A stretch of 60,003 nt of DNA from a bacterium (GTDB lineage: Bacteria; Patescibacteria; Dojkabacteria; JAKAPS01; JAJZLI01), in NCBI GenBank assembly GCA_021846685.1, contig JAJZWL010000006.1, positions 1-60,003 of the forward strand, in the 5' to 3' direction. This document shows, piece by piece, positions 42,915 to 51,179 of the stretch. A program made the position numbers and the translations under genes. The notes under the pieces are model-generated. The model was not told the origin of the DNA. It saw nothing but the letters and a program-made list of their open reading frames with translations, and searched no databases. Within the stretch, counting starts at the first letter, position 1. Each line of letters starts with the position of its first letter.

Positions 42915-43342
42915 TTTTTATATCAATTTTTGTTAGATAAACATCTATAAATTCTCACCATACTAATTAATGACAACATATCTTATTTTTTAATTTCTAC
43001 TAAAGAATACTGTTATTTATAGATGCATCAGAAAAATGGCCCTGTCTATAAATTAAATGATGAGTTTTCTACACTATGCTATATCTATTTACTTAAAGAT
43101 AAAACAATTATCATTAATTTATTAATAAAAAAGTTAAAACTGGAATAAGAATATTCTTCCAGTTATACTGTCTTTAATTACAATAACCTCTATCATCCAA
43201 TCTCTTTATATCAACTTTATTATCGTATGATAGCATTTCTTTGTGCTTTTTGATGAATGAGTTACATACATACAAGGAGACTTTGGATATAAACTCATTC
43301 AATAATTTGATATTTTCTTAAAATTAAATTAAAATAACAAAA
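42915..43342. other. Structured non-coding region
   Basis: 428 bases without a gene. Three perfect inverted repeats lie in it: CATCTATAAA (42942-42951) with TTTATAGATG (43016-43025); AACTGGAA (43138-43145) with TTCCAGTT (43157-43164); TGAATGAGTT (43254-43263) with AACTCATTCA (43292-43301). The middle one is a compact hairpin and, on the minus strand, is followed by a T-rich run. Candidate for an untranslated RNA or long leader of the 43343 gene. Confidence 0.45.
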
Positions 43343-44914
43343 ATGCAAATATACTCTTTTTTTAAAACTCATAAATATAAATTTCTATTTTATTTAATAT
43401 CTATAATAATTATAATAGTTTTAGGATTAATATATTGGCATATATCTTCATCATATGTTTTTGACTCTGACAATGCTGCGCCAATACTAGAAGCACACTC
43501 AATATTAAAAGGAAATATAAAATTAAAAGGATGGAATCTTTCTAGTGATAATTTTTATACAATAGATTTACCTTTTTATGTGATAGCAGAATCCATTACA
43601 GGAATAAAAAGTTATCTTCCTGCACTTGTACCGACAATTATCTATATATTAACTATAATATCCGGATTATATTTATCTACTATTAATCTTTTAAAAAAAG
43701 AAAAAATATATTCTTTATTAATAACATTTGGATTAATAGCTACCGCTCCTATTTTTTTTCTCACACAGACCCTAACAGGACCAGACCATGTAGGAACTAT
43801 ATTATTTATATTAATATCCTTTATTTTAATATTTCAAATACTAAAAAAAGGGAAATATTATTATTATGTGATTCCATTTTTCATACTTTCCTTCATGTAT
43901 TTATTTGGAGATCCTTTATCAAGATATATAGGCATAATTCCAATAATAATCTTTTCAATTTTCTTTTATTTTTATGAAGAAACAGAGAATAAAATCTCAT
44001 ATATATTAATAGGAACCAGTTCAATATTGGCGTTAATATTATCTTTCATCATAAGAAATAATGTAATCAAATTAGGTTTTTTCAATTTAGTTAAAATTCC
44101 TAATACATTTGTAAATTTTCCTCAATTAACGACTCATATATATTATTTATTTTACTCACTATTAAAACTACAAGGTGCTTATTTTTTTGGAGAAAGTATA
44201 ACTGCAAAAAGTACATTACTAGATTTATTTAGATTTATAATCTTAATACTAATATTATTTACAATTTATCTTTTTTTTAAAAAAAGTTTTAAAAATCATA
44301 TTGAAATAAAAAATATAGATAAATTAAATTTTTTACTAGTAACTGCTTTTATATTTAATATATTAGCTTTTATACTTGCAGGAATAACTGTAAATGCCTA
44401 TACATCCAGATACTTAATATTTTTACCTATATTAGGAGGATTAATTCTAGCCAGATACCTATCTCCATATATAGTAAAACATAAAATATATACTATTCTT
44501 ACTATTTTAATAGTATTATCTTTGTTTTTTGTACTAATTAAGAAAAGTTATTATATTCATAAACCTTACAATATACCTCAGCAACAAGTAGGGATATTTC
44601 TAGAACAACATAATTTGAAATATGGATATGGATCATATTGGAATTCAGCTACTACAACCTTATATTCTGAAAATAAAGTTAAGGTAAGGCAAGTACTATC
44701 ATATAATAATAAACTGTATCCTTATTTATGGTTATCTAATTATCTATGGTATAAGAAAAACGCAAACTTTGTAATATTTGATAATCAAAAAACAAAGATA
44801 ATTACAAAAAAAATAGCTATTAATTTTTTTGGGAAACCAAATAAAGAATATAAAGTAGATGGATATACAATTCTTACTTGGAATTATAACATCTCTAAAA
44901 AATTTAATTTATAG
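43343..44914 (+). CDS. Polytopic GT-C-like membrane protein
   Basis: 523 residues with about ten membrane helices and a C-terminal soluble part of about 90 residues. The first external loop carries acidic residues (YVFDSDNAAPILEAHSIL, about residues 34-51), as in PMT/ArnT-type glycosyltransferases that use lipid-linked sugars. It probably glycosylates surface polymers or proteins. The exact family is not certain. It ends 11 bases inside the convergent YbjQ-repeat gene. Confidence 0.7.
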   Translation: MQIYSFFKTHKYKFLFYLISIIIIIVLGLIYWHISSSYVFDSDNAAPILEAHSILKGNIKLKGWNLSSDNFYTIDLPFYVIAESITGIKSYLPALVPTIIYILTIISGLYLSTINLLKKEKIYSLLITFGLIATAPIFFLTQTLTGPDHVGTILFILISFILIFQILKKGKYYYYVIPFFILSFMYLFGDPLSRYIGIIPIIIFSIFFYFYEETENKISYILIGTSSILALILSFIIRNNVIKLGFFNLVKIPNTFVNFPQLTTHIYYLFYSLLKLQGAYFFGESITAKSTLLDLFRFIILILILFTIYLFFKKSFKNHIEIKNIDKLNFLLVTAFIFNILAFILAGITVNAYTSRYLIFLPILGGLILARYLSPYIVKHKIYTILTILIVLSLFFVLIKKSYYIHKPYNIPQQQVGIFLEQHNLKYGYGSYWNSATTTLYSENKVKVRQVLSYNNKLYPYLWLSNYLWYKKNANFVIFDNQKTKIITKKIAINFFGKPNKEYKVDGYTILTWNYNISKKFNL

Positions 44915-46049
44915 GTTGAGCTTTTCCTTTATTAGCATTAAACCCATAATTATCAGGAGCATAAGAGAAAAAAGTCTCTCTGTTTTGAGTTACAGCTTGA
45001 GGAATAATATTTTCACTAAATGTCACAGCTTTTGGATCTTTTTTTACAGCCGTTCCTATTGCCAAAAATTCTATTAAAGTTCCTCCAATAGAGTTCACAT
45101 ATGTCTTTATATTAATCACTTCATCTGCTCCAATTTCAATTGCCTCATCTTTTATTTTTTGAATAGAACTTTGTCTAGCTTCATAAATAAGTTGAGTTAA
45201 TTGAGAAATTTCACCTTTCACAAAAGATCGTAAAATTGAAGCAAAGTTACCAACAACACCTAAAGAATAAATAGAAGTTCCTATAACCAATTTTTGAGGA
45301 ATATATCCTAATTTAGTAATGTTCCAAATTTCTTCAGCAGAAAGATTAGTTGTAACCGGATTAGAATTACATTCTATTGGCAAATTACTATTGTAAGAGG
45401 CTGTTCCTGTCATTAACATTTCTTCTACTTCAATTTCATAATTCATAGATAGAATCATTGTTTTTATACCAACAATTGCATTTGCACCTGAATCTTTTGA
45501 TTCATTAATTATCCTCTCTAATGCCAAATTTCGTGTTTTAACAAATATATCTGTAAATTGCTTAACCTCACCTTTTACAAAGGACTTAAACCCTCCTGTA
45601 AAATTTTTCATAGCACCAATTGAATATGCTACATTTCCAAAAACAAACTTAGTAGGAATATAATTAGCATCTATCTGAGAATATAATTCTTGTCCTGAAG
45701 ATGAAGATGAGAAAAATTTAATACTATTAGAAGAATTTACCCCGGAACCAATTGATAAAAACTCAATATTCTCTGGATGAAAAATAAGACTACTATCAAC
45801 ACCGGTTATCCCTTGAGCTCCTATTTTTTCTCCTTCTGAAATCATTCTCTCTGTTGCAAGTTTTCTCCCTTCTGCAAAAAGTTCAGTATAACTTACCATT
45901 TCTCCTCCGAAAAATGACTTCATTCCAGATTTTAATCCACCTAATATACCTAATGCATACACACTATTTCCTATAACTATATCATTAGGTGTCAAACCTT
46001 TAAGATTTAAACAATATATTTCATTTGATGATAAACCTGATGCAACCAT
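44904..46049 (-). CDS. Triple YbjQ (heavy-metal-binding-like) repeat protein
   Basis: 381 residues made of three tandem YbjQ/UPF0145-like domains (about residues 15-100, 135-215, 240-325). Each has the pattern VIGxSxYxLGxxG, then F-x-x-G-E-x-x-x-x-T-x-x-x-x-x-x-R-x-x-x-x-x-x-I, then GAxxIxGIxT. Single-domain YbjQ proteins form pentamers; three linked copies would change that stoichiometry. It has no membrane segment or signal. Linkers are Ser/Asn-rich. Metal binding is the family's historical annotation, not proven. Confidence 0.82.
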   Translation of the reverse strand: MVASGLSSNEIYCLNLKGLTPNDIVIGNSVYALGILGGLKSGMKSFFGGEMVSYTELFAEGRKLATERMISEGEKIGAQGITGVDSSLIFHPENIEFLSIGSGVNSSNSIKFFSSSSSGQELYSQIDANYIPTKFVFGNVAYSIGAMKNFTGGFKSFVKGEVKQFTDIFVKTRNLALERIINESKDSGANAIVGIKTMILSMNYEIEVEEMLMTGTASYNSNLPIECNSNPVTTNLSAEEIWNITKLGYIPQKLVIGTSIYSLGVVGNFASILRSFVKGEISQLTQLIYEARQSSIQKIKDEAIEIGADEVINIKTYVNSIGGTLIEFLAIGTAVKKDPKAVTFSENIIPQAVTQNRETFFSYAPDNYGFNANKGKAQPIN

Positions 46050-46175
46050 GAGACTATAATAACATACTTTTAATAAGAATTTAATGCAAGAAATTATATA
46101 TCAAATTTATAACCTTCAGTTATTATTGATATATATGCTTTTTTAAACATCCAGTGAAAAAAAATATAATTATGA

Positions 46176-46201
46176 TATAATAAAAATAAGTAAAAAGGGG
46201 G
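46176..46201 (+). promoter_or_regulatory. Promoter and ribosome site of GlsB-like gene 3
   Basis: TGATATAAT (TATAAT at 46176-46181) is an extended -10, and AAGGGGG (46195-46201) is a strong Shine-Dalgarno. The distance to ATG 46205 is only 3 bases; ATG 46211, at 9 bases, is the likely start. Confidence 0.6.
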
Positions 46202-46210
46202 TGAATGAAT

Positions 46211-46471
46211 ATGGGATTAGTAATATATTTAATTGTAGGGTTGATATTAGGAGCTCTTACTACGGTGTTAGTTAAAGAAGCTAAACCGAACTATACAAAA
46301 GATATAGTCTTAGGTTTAGTGGGTGCTATCATCGGAGATTTATTGTCTAAACTTATTTTTAATACATCAGCATTAAGTGCAGTTACAACAAAAGCATTTA
46401 TTACAGTAGTAGTGTTATCAGTAATTGTAATAGCAGTAGGAAGAGCTTTTAAAGGTTCTGAATCTAAATAA
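46211..46471 (+). CDS. GlsB/YeaQ/YmgE family membrane protein (3)
   Basis: 86 residues from the ATG at 46211, chosen because the purine-rich ribosome site is correctly spaced and because MGLVIYLIVGLILGALTT matches the family opening. There is a second glycine-rich helix (DIVLGLVGAIIGDLL) and a third C-terminal helix. Unlike most genes here it has a strong Shine-Dalgarno, so high translation is expected. Small membrane protein of the stress-associated GlsB group; mechanism unknown. Confidence 0.82.
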   Translation: MGLVIYLIVGLILGALTTVLVKEAKPNYTKDIVLGLVGAIIGDLLSKLIFNTSALSAVTTKAFITVVVLSVIVIAVGRAFKGSESK

Positions 46472-46495
46472 ATATCTTTATATATTTATTAAAGT

Positions 46496-46517
46496 AGGGA
46501 GATATATTTATCTCCCT
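46496..46517 (+). terminator. Hairpin after GlsB-like gene 3
   Basis: AGGGAGATA (46496-46504) and TATCTCCCT (46509-46517) make a perfect 9-bp stem with a 4-base loop, 24 bases after the stop codon. No T run follows, so termination would depend on the strong stem. Confidence 0.6.
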
Positions 46518-46560
46518 ATAAATATGAATACGTGTATGTAATACATAATTAAGATAATCC

Positions 46561-47334
46561 ATGGAAAATAAAAAAATAATCTCTTGGAATGTAAATGGAA
46601 TAAGAGCAATATTTAAGAAAAATATAGACTCATTTTTAACTGAATATAACCCCGACGTCCTCTGTTTTCAAGAAATAAAAGCAAATGAAGATCAAATAAA
46701 AGATATTCCCCAAAAATTACAAAACTATTGGGCATACTATCATTCTGCTGAAAAAAAAGGATATAGTGGTGTTGTTACTTATTCAAAGATTAAACCCGAA
46801 AAAGTTGAATTTGGATTATCTGAGAATATACCTGATACTGAAGGACGGGTATTAAAAACTACATATGAAAAATTCATCCTATATAATATATATTTCCCAA
46901 ATGGAAAAAGAGATAACCAAAGACTAGAATATAAGCTTAATTTTTATAAATCTCTCCTTACTGTATTGAAAGAACATAAAAAAAATAATGATAATGTAAT
47001 AATAGTAGGGGATTATAATACAGCACATACAGAAATAGATCTTGCAAGACCAAAAGAAAATAGTAAAGTATCTGGTTTTTTAGATATAGAAAGAGAACTT
47101 CTAGATGAATTAATAAATATAGGATATACAGATACTCTTAGAACGTTTAAAAAAGACAAAGAACTATATACCTGGTGGGATCCTATAACAAGAGCAAGAG
47201 AACGTAATGTGGGATGGAGGATAGATTATATATTTGTAACAAACTCAATTGTTAAAAACATTAAAAATGCAGATATTCTATCTAATATTTATGGATCTGA
47301 TCATTGTCCTGTATCTATAGATATAAATATTTAA
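46561..47334 (+). CDS. xthA: Exodeoxyribonuclease III (AP endonuclease)
   Basis: 257 residues. Cleaves DNA 5' to abasic sites and degrades 3' ends during base excision repair. Conserved blocks are IISWNVNGIRA (residues 6-16), CFQEIKA with metal ligand E38, GDYNTAH, WRIDYIFVT and the C-terminal SDHCPV with the catalytic histidine. All active-site residues are present and the length is normal. The downstream rhodanese gene is 91 bases away with its own -10. Confidence 0.95.
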   Translation: MENKKIISWNVNGIRAIFKKNIDSFLTEYNPDVLCFQEIKANEDQIKDIPQKLQNYWAYYHSAEKKGYSGVVTYSKIKPEKVEFGLSENIPDTEGRVLKTTYEKFILYNIYFPNGKRDNQRLEYKLNFYKSLLTVLKEHKKNNDNVIIVGDYNTAHTEIDLARPKENSKVSGFLDIERELLDELINIGYTDTLRTFKKDKELYTWWDPITRARERNVGWRIDYIFVTNSIVKNIKNADILSNIYGSDHCPVSIDINI

Positions 47335-47425
47335 AAATATTTTCTATTACAATTAATTCCATAGTTTTAATAGAAGTTTCATTAAACTTGATCATAATGA
47401 CATTATATATTAGAATATAATTATC

Positions 47426-47755
47426 ATGAAACATATAACACCAGACGAAATAAAAAACAAGAAAGAGCAATATATACTTCTAGATATAAGAGAAGATCAC
47501 GAAAGAGCTCGTGATGGAGCTATACCTGGTTCTGAGAGTATCAATGGCTCAAAATTAGATATCTATAAATTAACTGAATTCTTTAAAGAGCATAATGGAG
47601 AACATATTGTCGTCTATTGTAATTCAGGAGCTAGATCAGAATCATTAATTGAAGTAGTAAATAAGAACAATATATATCATAAAGATAAAATCTCAAATCT
47701 TAAAGGAGGTTTTCAAATATGGAAAGCATCTCTATATGAAATTGAATACCCCTAA
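47426..47755 (+). CDS. Rhodanese-like sulfurtransferase domain protein
   Basis: 109 residues, a single rhodanese domain with active cysteine C65 in VVYCNSGARSE and the usual LLDIREDHERARDGAIPGS start. It transfers sulfane sulfur or acts as a phosphatase-like binder. It overlaps the glycosyltransferase gene by 20 bases. TATAAT at 47416-47421 lies 4 bases before the ATG. Confidence 0.9.
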   Translation: MKHITPDEIKNKKEQYILLDIREDHERARDGAIPGSESINGSKLDIYKLTEFFKEHNGEHIVVYCNSGARSESLIEVVNKNNIYHKDKISNLKGGFQIWKASLYEIEYP

Positions 47756-48590
47756 TTTTGCAGTAGTTATAACTACCGCAGGAGAAGAAAATTTATTACA
47801 AGCACTCTCTCATATTTCTGATATTAAAATACCCATATATGTAGTAACACCTGAAAATTATGGACTCACTGGAAATATAAAAATTATTAAAGATAATAAA
47901 AAAGGAAAACCTGCAGCCTTAAATCTTGCAATAGAAACTATAAAAGAAGACATACTAATACTCACAGATGGAGATGTATATACGACAACAAAATCAATAC
48001 AAAATATCATAGATAATTTTGATAGTGAGACAGGCCTTATAACCGGCAAAGTAATCTCTCTTAATACTAAAAACAACATGCTTGGGTTTTGGTCTCATTT
48101 CCTTACATATGCTGCCAATACTATGAGAAATGAAAAATATAAAAAAGGAGAATTTTTTGAAGCATCTGGATATCTACTTGCAGTAAGAAAAAATCTTTTA
48201 GGAAAAATTCCTTCAAATTCTTTATCAGAAGATGCTGTGATTTCTAAAATGATCAAAGATAAAGAATTCAAAATTAAATATATACCTACAGCAAAAGTAT
48301 ATGTAAAATATCCCACAAATTTTAAAGATTGGATAATTCAAAAAAAACGTAGTACAGGAGGTTATACCAGAAAAAATATAGAAAAAACTCAAGGAAATAG
48401 ATCTTTTTTAAAGGAAGCAATTAGAGGTGCAAAATTATTCTTCATTTATCCTGAAAATTTAAAAGAATATTTCTACCTAACTATGCTCTTTATTGCAAGA
48501 ATATATCTATGGATAATAATCCTTATAGATATAAAAATAAAAAGGAAAAAATTTAAAGATATATGGACAAGAGTTGAGAGTACTAAGTAA
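47736..48590 (+). CDS. Family 2 glycosyltransferase
   Basis: 284 residues. A GT-A fold: AVVITTAGEENLLQAL at the start, the DGDVY metal motif (ILTDGDVYTT, about residues 75-84), an acceptor region SLSEDAVISKM with the ED pair, and a QKKRSTGGYTR segment like the Q/RxxRW motif of processive enzymes, though the final W is lacking. One C-terminal membrane helix (LTMLFIARIYLWIIILIDI) would tether it. It probably builds cell-surface glycans. It overlaps the rhodanese gene. Confidence 0.85.
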   Translation: MKLNTPNFAVVITTAGEENLLQALSHISDIKIPIYVVTPENYGLTGNIKIIKDNKKGKPAALNLAIETIKEDILILTDGDVYTTTKSIQNIIDNFDSETGLITGKVISLNTKNNMLGFWSHFLTYAANTMRNEKYKKGEFFEASGYLLAVRKNLLGKIPSNSLSEDAVISKMIKDKEFKIKYIPTAKVYVKYPTNFKDWIIQKKRSTGGYTRKNIEKTQGNRSFLKEAIRGAKLFFIYPENLKEYFYLTMLFIARIYLWIIILIDIKIKRKKFKDIWTRVESTK

Positions 48591-48613
48591 ATAAGATATA
48601 ATACCCTCTATCT

Positions 48614-49633
48614 ATGCCTATGCAAAACAAAGAAATACAAAATGCTCTCAAAAGAATAGAGTCTGCAGAAAAAATATTAATACTTATATCCTCCCCAGAT
48701 GGAGATAGTATAGGTACATCTATTGTACTTAAACACTTATTAGAAAGTAAGCAAAAATATGTTTCTCTATATTCAAATAAACCTATAAATAATAGTTTAA
48801 AAAGATTACCATTAATAGAGGAAATTGAAATCACTAATGTAGTAAAACTAGATTTTTATAATTATGATCTTTTAATAACAATAGATACTGCAAACTTAGA
48901 ACAACTATATAATTATAATATATATAAAAATTTTAAATTTCCAGATAATTTAGATATTTTATATATAGATCATCATTTTTCAAATACTAATTTCGGAAAA
49001 TATAAGTTATATGAACAAGTCTCGTCTACTGCAGAAGTTTTATTTAAATACCTCATTGAAAATAAATACGATCTATCGTTAGATGAAGCAGAACTATTAT
49101 ACTATGCCATAGCATATGATACAGGGTTTTTTAGATGGCAATTAAACCCATATACTTTTCACGCAGCATCTGAACTTTTAAAAAAGGAACTAGACTACGA
49201 TAAACTTTCAAATATATATTTTGAAAATATTGATGATAAATTTGCAAATATACTAGATATACTCGTTAAAAGAACAAAATTCCATAAAAAATTAAAATAT
49301 ACATCTCTATATATAGATGAGAAATTAATAAAAAAAATGAATATAGATAGAGAAAATTTAAAAAATTACCTAGATACATATAGGGCTAATTTTTTAATGA
49401 ATCTTACAAATTATGATATATCTGTGATAATAAGAGAGGCAAAGGGATTTAATATTATATCATTTAGAGGAAAATCTTATACGAATAAGATTAACTTAAC
49501 AGAAATTAATAAATATTCAGACTTTAAAGGAGGAGGTCATAAAAATGCATGCAGTTTCTCTTCTGAAAAAAACTATAAAGAAATACTACAAGAAATAAAT
49601 ACAGCTCTGAAAGATTTAAAATCAAAAGTTTAA
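48614..49633 (+). CDS. DHH-family phosphoesterase, NrnA-like
   Basis: 339 residues. DHH domain with SSPDGDSIGT (D30, D32) and LYIDHHFSNTNFG (DHH motif), then a DHHA1 domain with GGGHKNACSF. This is the layout of NrnA, which degrades nano-RNAs and/or 3'-phosphoadenosine phosphates; c-di-AMP phosphodiesterase activity is also known for relatives. A TATAAT (48597-48602) lies 11 bases before the ATG. The stop overlaps that of the convergent MscS gene. Confidence 0.9.
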   Translation: MPMQNKEIQNALKRIESAEKILILISSPDGDSIGTSIVLKHLLESKQKYVSLYSNKPINNSLKRLPLIEEIEITNVVKLDFYNYDLLITIDTANLEQLYNYNIYKNFKFPDNLDILYIDHHFSNTNFGKYKLYEQVSSTAEVLFKYLIENKYDLSLDEAELLYYAIAYDTGFFRWQLNPYTFHAASELLKKELDYDKLSNIYFENIDDKFANILDILVKRTKFHKKLKYTSLYIDEKLIKKMNIDRENLKNYLDTYRANFLMNLTNYDISVIIREAKGFNIISFRGKSYTNKINLTEINKYSDFKGGGHKNACSFSSEKNYKEILQEINTALKDLKSKV

Positions 49634-50514
49634 ACCTTTTTTATAAAAGACTCTAATATATAACTTTTTACTAGATCAATATCTCTTTCGGTACTAAATA
49701 TAACCACCTTTATAATATAAGTTGCAAAACTAGTCTCATCTATATATAGCTGAAAATTAATAACTTCAAAAGGAGACTCAGCTATTATGCTATCTAGTAT
49801 TTCTTTTATATCTTCAAATTTCCTTTTTTTATCTATTTCATATTTTACCTGACATCTAAATTTATGAACTTTATCAAATTTCTGTATTGCAGCTTGAATC
49901 AGAATACTATTTGGTATCTTTAAAGGAAAACCATCATCACCCATAATATCTGTATAAAAGATTCCTACATTATCTATAACACCAGTATATCCAGGTAATA
50001 GAAGATCTGATGAAAAAAACTTATTCGGATAACTAGGGAGAAGAAAACTATATTGCCAAGTAGTAACTTTAATTCTTTCTCCTATTTCAAACTGATTAAA
50101 CATTAATACTACAATTCCTGCAAATAAATTTGAAAGTATACTTTGAGAAGCCAATCCTGCTATTACTCCTATAAATGCACCACCTAGTAATATACCCGTT
50201 ATATTAATATTTAAGACTCTTAATACTATAAGGATTAATATAAAATATGAAAACAACAAAAAGACAAAATTTAAAATATTCTGTTCTCTTCTTTTCTTCA
50301 TTTTTGCAAATTTAAAAAACTTTTTAAAAATACTATTTTCTATAAAATTTATAACAAAAGATCCTATAATTATAACCAATATACCTATTAATAAGGAATA
50401 TATAGAATGAGAAATACGGAAATAATTAGTTACTTTTTGAAGAAAAACAATAAGTACTATCACAAATATAATAAATAAAGATATTAAGAATATAATTTTA
50501 TGTTTACCTTTCAT
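49630..50514 (-). CDS. MscS-family mechanosensitive channel
   Basis: 294 residues. Three membrane helices precede the pore-lining helix (GGAFIGVIAGLASQSILSNLFAGIVVLMFNQFEIGERI, about residues 115-152), the family's TM3 pattern of small residues. A beta domain with a long insert (YPNKFFSSDLLLPGYTG) and a C-terminal alpha/beta domain follow. Releases solutes on hypo-osmotic shock. It shares a TTAA stop overlap with the NrnA-like gene. Confidence 0.92.
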   Translation of the reverse strand: MKGKHKIIFLISLFIIFVIVLIVFLQKVTNYFRISHSIYSLLIGILVIIIGSFVINFIENSIFKKFFKFAKMKKRREQNILNFVFLLFSYFILILIVLRVLNINITGILLGGAFIGVIAGLASQSILSNLFAGIVVLMFNQFEIGERIKVTTWQYSFLLPSYPNKFFSSDLLLPGYTGVIDNVGIFYTDIMGDDGFPLKIPNSILIQAAIQKFDKVHKFRCQVKYEIDKKRKFEDIKEILDSIIAESPFEVINFQLYIDETSFATYIIKVVIFSTERDIDLVKSYILESFIKKV

Positions 50515-50535
50515 ACTATAATGTATATCACAAAT

Positions 50536-51162
50536 TCAACTTAATATAAAATAAGTATTTTTTTCTAAAATAAAACTGTCTTTTAATTTAAATTTAGAGT
50601 CATGTATCAACTGACTTATCTCTTGTTCTTCAAATCTATGTACATATCTCAAATCTATATTTTTATCCCAAGATAATAGATAATCAGAAGGTGAAATCCT
50701 AGTTGAAATACTTTTAATATTAAAATCCCAAATAGAGAATATAAATAATCCATTTTTGTCTAATATTTTTTTTATATCTTTAAATAATTTTAATCTGATT
50801 TTATAATCAGGAATATGATGTAATACTGCTATTAAAAATATTTTATTAAACTTTCCTAAATTCAAATTCCAATCAACTTCAGTAATATCTAAATTTAAAA
50901 AAGTATGCTCTGGATATTTTTCTTTTGCCAAGGAAGTAAGTGTTGAAGAAAAATCTATACCAGTATATTGAGAACTTGCAACAAATTCAGCAAATCTTCC
51001 ATTTCCAGCCCCTATATCCAATACACTATCACATTCTTTAATATATTCTTTTAATTTATAAAAACTCTCCCAGGGAAAGGATCTTTTTGAAGAAAAAGAT
51101 CCTCCGAAATCTTCATAAAATTTTTTGTTTATTTCTAATAATTCCTTTTTATTGAGTTTCAT
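50536..51162 (-). CDS. Trm9-like SAM-dependent methyltransferase
   Basis: 208 residues, class I methyltransferase. SAM site VLDIGAGNGRFAEF (G51, G53, G55) and D70 in YTGIDFSS; motif IV region IFLIAVLHHIPD. The lead-in (S-x-K-R-x-x-P-W then a helix) and VLHHIP resemble Trm9/ABH8, which methylate the carboxymethyl group on wobble uridine. It is divergent from Elp3, the enzyme that makes that group, with only 17 bases between the start codons. The family call is from motif and context. Confidence 0.8.
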   Translation of the reverse strand: MKLNKKELLEINKKFYEDFGGSFSSKRSFPWESFYKLKEYIKECDSVLDIGAGNGRFAEFVASSQYTGIDFSSTLTSLAKEKYPEHTFLNLDITEVDWNLNLGKFNKIFLIAVLHHIPDYKIRLKLFKDIKKILDKNGLFIFSIWDFNIKSISTRISPSDYLLSWDKNIDLRYVHRFEEQEISQLIHDSKFKLKDSFILEKNTYFILS

Positions 51163-51164
51163 AA

Positions 51165-51174
51165 TATAATTATA
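51165..51174. promoter_or_regulatory. Face-to-face -10 boxes between trm9-like and elp3
   Basis: On +, TATAAT (51165-51170) lies 9 bases from the elp3 ATG. On -, TATAAT (51174-51169) lies 6 bases from the methyltransferase ATG. The two boxes overlap by two bases, so only one polymerase can open this 17-bp region at a time. Confidence 0.65.
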
Positions 51175-51179
51175 CTATT

